This document shows, piece by piece, positions 5,806-7,569 of a stretch of 7,569 nucleotides of DNA (positions are counted from its first letter, which is position 1; every line of letters begins with the position of its first letter). The notes below the pieces were generated by a model. It was given only the letters and a program-made list of their open reading frames with translations. It had not been told where the DNA came from and ran no database searches. This DNA is from Pseudomonadota bacterium. Lineage in GTDB: Bacteria > Pseudomonadota > Alphaproteobacteria > Rhizobiales > Kaistiaceae. The DNA lies in assembly GCA_023392225.1 (NCBI GenBank), contig JAEVZM010000232.1, forward strand, positions 1 to 7,569, in the 5' to 3' direction. The translations under genes were made by a program, and so were the position numbers.

Positions 5806-6573
5806 ATGGACGATTTCGCGATTTACCCGAGCCTCAAGGGCAAGGTCGCGCTGGTGACCGGCGGCGGCTCCGGCATCGGCGCCGCGCATGTGAAGGAGCT
5901 GATCGGGCAGGGCGCCAGGGTCGGCTTCATCGACAACAATGTCGAGGTATCGCAGCTCCTCGCCGACGAGATCGCCTCGGCCGGCCACCCGCGCCCGGTG
6001 TTCATCGAGACGGACCTCCGCGATGCGGCGGCGCTCAAGGCCTCGATCGAGGCCTTCATCGCTGACGTGGGCGCGGTCGACGTCCTCTTCAACAACGCCG
6101 CCCACGACCAGCGTCACGACTTCGAGGAGGTGACGCCGGAGTATTTCGACGAGCGCATTGCGGTCAACCTCAAGCACCAGTTCTTCGCCGCCCAGGCGGT
6201 GACGCCGGGCATGCGGGCGAAGGGCGGCGGCTCGATCGTCAATTTCGGCTCGTTCTCGTGGCGCGTCGGCTTCGGCGGCATGCCGGTCTACACCACCGCC
6301 AAGGCGGCGATCGAGGGGCTGACGCGCTCGCTCGCCCGCGACCTCGGCGGCTTCGGCATCCGGGTCAATTGCGTCATTCCGGGCTGGATCATGACCGAGC
6401 GCCAGCTCACGCTCTGGGTCGACGACAAGACCAAGGAGCACATCAAGTCGCAGCAGTGCCTCAAGTCGCTGATCGAGCCGGCCGACGTGTCGCGGATGGC
6501 GCTGTGGCTCGCCGCCAAGGACAGCCGCATGGTCACCAGCCAGACCTTCGTGGTCGACGGCGGCTGGAGCTGA
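5806..6573 (+). CDS. SDR-family NAD(P)-dependent oxidoreductase (classical)
   Basis: A classical short-chain dehydrogenase of 255 residues from the ATG at 5806. Seen: cofactor motif TGGGSGIG (18-25); Asp43 after beta-2, favouring NAD; NNAA (97-100; NNAG in most members); and catalytic Asn121, Ser149, Tyr162 and Lys166 (YTTAK). The C-terminal VDGGWS is typical. I take 5806 because the GGGGGG run (5791-5796) is about nine bases upstream and MDDFAIYPSLKGK gives a usual N terminus. The in-frame ATG at 5797, overlapping the previous stop as ATGA, would add three residues and is a real alternative. The chemistry is alcohol/ketone interconversion, here probably on a hydroxyl of the same sugar-like or polyol substrate handled by the two upstream enzymes. 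It is the third and apparently last gene of the operon; a hairpin lies 18 bases after its stop. The substrate cannot be assigned. Confidence 0.92.
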   Translation: MDDFAIYPSLKGKVALVTGGGSGIGAAHVKELIGQGARVGFIDNNVEVSQLLADEIASAGHPRPVFIETDLRDAAALKASIEAFIADVGAVDVLFNNAAHDQRHDFEEVTPEYFDERIAVNLKHQFFAAQAVTPGMRAKGGGSIVNFGSFSWRVGFGGMPVYTTAKAAIEGLTRSLARDLGGFGIRVNCVIPGWIMTERQLTLWVDDKTKEHIKSQQCLKSLIEPADVSRMALWLAAKDSRMVTSQTFVVDGGWS

Positions 6574-6591
6574 GCGTCAGCGTGCCTCTAG

Positions 6592-6608
6592 GCTCCGCCG
6601 CGCGGAGC
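6592..6608. terminator. GC-rich hairpin after the operon, possible terminator
   Basis: GCTCCGC (6592-6598), loop CGC, then GCGGAGC (6602-6608) form a perfect 7-pair stem, 18 bases downstream of the SDR stop. No T-run follows, so it may be an atypical terminator or a 3'-end stabiliser. It also lies downstream of the convergent epimerase gene on the other strand and could serve both. Confidence 0.45.
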
Positions 6609-6642
6609 ATCCCGGCACGGCGGGGGTGGGGAACACCGACCT

Positions 6643-6689
6643 CGCCATCCTGAGGCGGCCGACCCGGAGGCCGGCCCTCGAAGGACGCG
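6643..6689. repeat. Imperfect palindromic intergenic element, REP-like
   Basis: Outer arms ATCCTGAGG (6647-6655) and CCTCGAAGGA (6676-6685) pair with a small bulge; inner arms CGGCC (6656-6660) and GGCCG (6669-6673) enclose an eight-base loop. The CATCCTGAGG...CCTCGAAGGATG layout matches, from memory, a dispersed intergenic palindrome abundant in Bradyrhizobium-like and other alphaproteobacterial genomes. Only one copy lies in this window, so its repeat status here is inferred. It sits between convergent genes and may contribute to transcription termination. Confidence 0.5.
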
Positions 6690-6706
6690 AGACCCGTGCC
6701 GCCTTC

Positions 6707-7567
6707 CTACGCCTTCCCGGCGTGCTTCAGTGCCTCGAGCGTCTCGAAGCAGGCGCCGAGCGGATGGTAGTCGGTCTTGGCCGGCGGGCTCTTCTCGTCG
6801 CTGTACCGGTTCCCTTCCGGGTCGAGCACCCGGTACCAGCCGCCGCGTGCGTGGTCGATGAAGTGGCGCTCGGCATAGGCCCAGTGCCGGTCGTACCAGT
6901 CCCAGTATGAGTCCTTGCCGGTGGCGAGCGCGAGCAGCGCCGCTGCGGCGAAGGCCTCCGACGTCACCCAGTAGTAGCGGTCACGGTCGAGGATCGTGCC
7001 ATCCGGGGCGAAGCTGTAGGCCAGCACGCCGTGATCGGCTTCCCAGGCCCTGTCGTGGGCAACCGTGAAGAGGTGCTCCGCCGCCGGCAGGTGCCACGGG
7101 TCGGGCCGGTGGCGGTCGAGGATGACGAGGAGCTTGGCCCATTCGACGAAGTGGCCCGGGAGGTACCCGTAGGGCTTGAAGAGGTGCTTCGGGTCGTCGC
7201 GGTTGTAGTCCCAGTCCGGCGTCCAGTCGGTCCGGTAGTGCTCCCAGACGAGGCCGCCGGAGCCGGCCGACAGCTCGAGGCAGAGGCGCCGGGCGAGCAG
7301 CTCGGCCCGGTCGAGGAAGCGCGCCTCGCCGGTCGCCTCGAAGGCGGCGAGCATCGCCTCGCACATGTGCATGTTGCAGTTCTGGCCGCGATAGGGCGAC
7401 ACCGCCGACCAGTCGCCGGGTGCGATCTCGTCGACATAGAGGCCGTGCCCGGGCTCGAAGAAATGTGCCTCGAGCAGGTCCCACACGGCGTCGACCAGCG
7501 GCCGCGCGCCGGCGATGCCGGCCTTGGTCGCGGCGGCGGCGGCGAGCAGCGTGAAGGCGTGGCCGTA
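6707..7567 (-). CDS. N-acylglucosamine 2-epimerase (AGE)/mannose isomerase-family protein, 5' partial
   Basis: A minus-strand frame open from the right edge (7567) to a TAG at 6709-6707, giving the C-terminal 286 residues of a family usually about 390-420 long. The start lies off the window; the GTG at 7486 is internal. The (alpha/alpha)6-barrel signatures are clear: YGHAFTLLAA (1-10), NMHMCEAMLAA (65-75), LPGHFVEWAKLL (136-147), YYWVTSEAFAAAALL (198-212) and KTDYHPLGACFETL (264-277). His139 with Glu142, and His268, align with the conserved catalytic His248/Glu251 and His383 of YihS-type aldose-ketose isomerases. Members interconvert free aldoses and ketoses (mannose/fructose), epimerise N-acetylglucosamine/N-acetylmannosamine or epimerise cellobiose; the fragment does not separate these. 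The protein is cytoplasmic with no signal visible. It converges on the SDR gene and is probably a separate transcription unit. Its presence fits a carbohydrate-related locus, but shared function with the operon is not shown. Confidence 0.9.
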   Translation of the reverse strand, partial: YGHAFTLLAAAAATKAGIAGARPLVDAVWDLLEAHFFEPGHGLYVDEIAPGDWSAVSPYRGQNCNMHMCEAMLAAFEATGEARFLDRAELLARRLCLELSAGSGGLVWEHYRTDWTPDWDYNRDDPKHLFKPYGYLPGHFVEWAKLLVILDRHRPDPWHLPAAEHLFTVAHDRAWEADHGVLAYSFAPDGTILDRDRYYWVTSEAFAAAALLALATGKDSYWDWYDRHWAYAERHFIDHARGGWYRVLDPEGNRYSDEKSPPAKTDYHPLGACFETLEALKHAGKA

Positions 7568-7569
7568 GC

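Overview
The window is GC-rich (roughly 70% by eye), densely coded and bacterial. The protein families, the LacI operator style and an intergenic palindromic repeat of a kind common in rhizobia point to an alphaproteobacterium, probably order Hyphomicrobiales (Rhizobiales). This placement is an inference, since no rRNA or other phylogenetic marker is present. The region looks like an accessory carbon-catabolism locus. I see no transposase, phage gene, CRISPR array, tRNA or rRNA.

Layout from left to right. A plus-strand pair opens the window: the C-terminal part of a PRISE-type short-chain dehydrogenase (2-880, cut by the left edge), followed after 14 bases by a cyclase-family metal hydrolase (895-1911). 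A LacI-family repressor (1915-2934, minus strand) converges on this pair, with only three bases between the two stop codons and a strong dyad across them. A 175-base divergent intergenic region (2935-3109) separates the repressor from a plus-strand operon. That operon encodes a thiamine-diphosphate enzyme of the acetolactate-synthase superfamily (3110-4834), an L-threonate dehydrogenase-like beta-hydroxyacid dehydrogenase (4862-5800) and a classical SDR oxidoreductase (about 5806-6573). A 133-base intergenic stretch with a hairpin and an imperfect palindromic repeat follows. Last comes an N-acylglucosamine 2-epimerase/mannose-isomerase-family gene on the minus strand (6707-7567, cut by the right edge).

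The likely theme is LacI-controlled breakdown of a polyhydroxylated compound such as a sugar acid, polyol or cyclic polyol. Two NAD(P)-dependent dehydrogenases would oxidise hydroxyl groups, the ThDP enzyme would cleave or decarboxylate a resulting 2-oxo compound or diketone, and the cyclase-family hydrolase could open a ring or hydrolyse an amide or lactone. The usual partners of L-threonate dehydrogenase (OtnK kinase, OtnC aldolase, OtnI isomerase) are not in the window, so the canonical threonate pathway is not supported by what is visible. The substrate is unknown, and this gene combination is the most interesting thing here.
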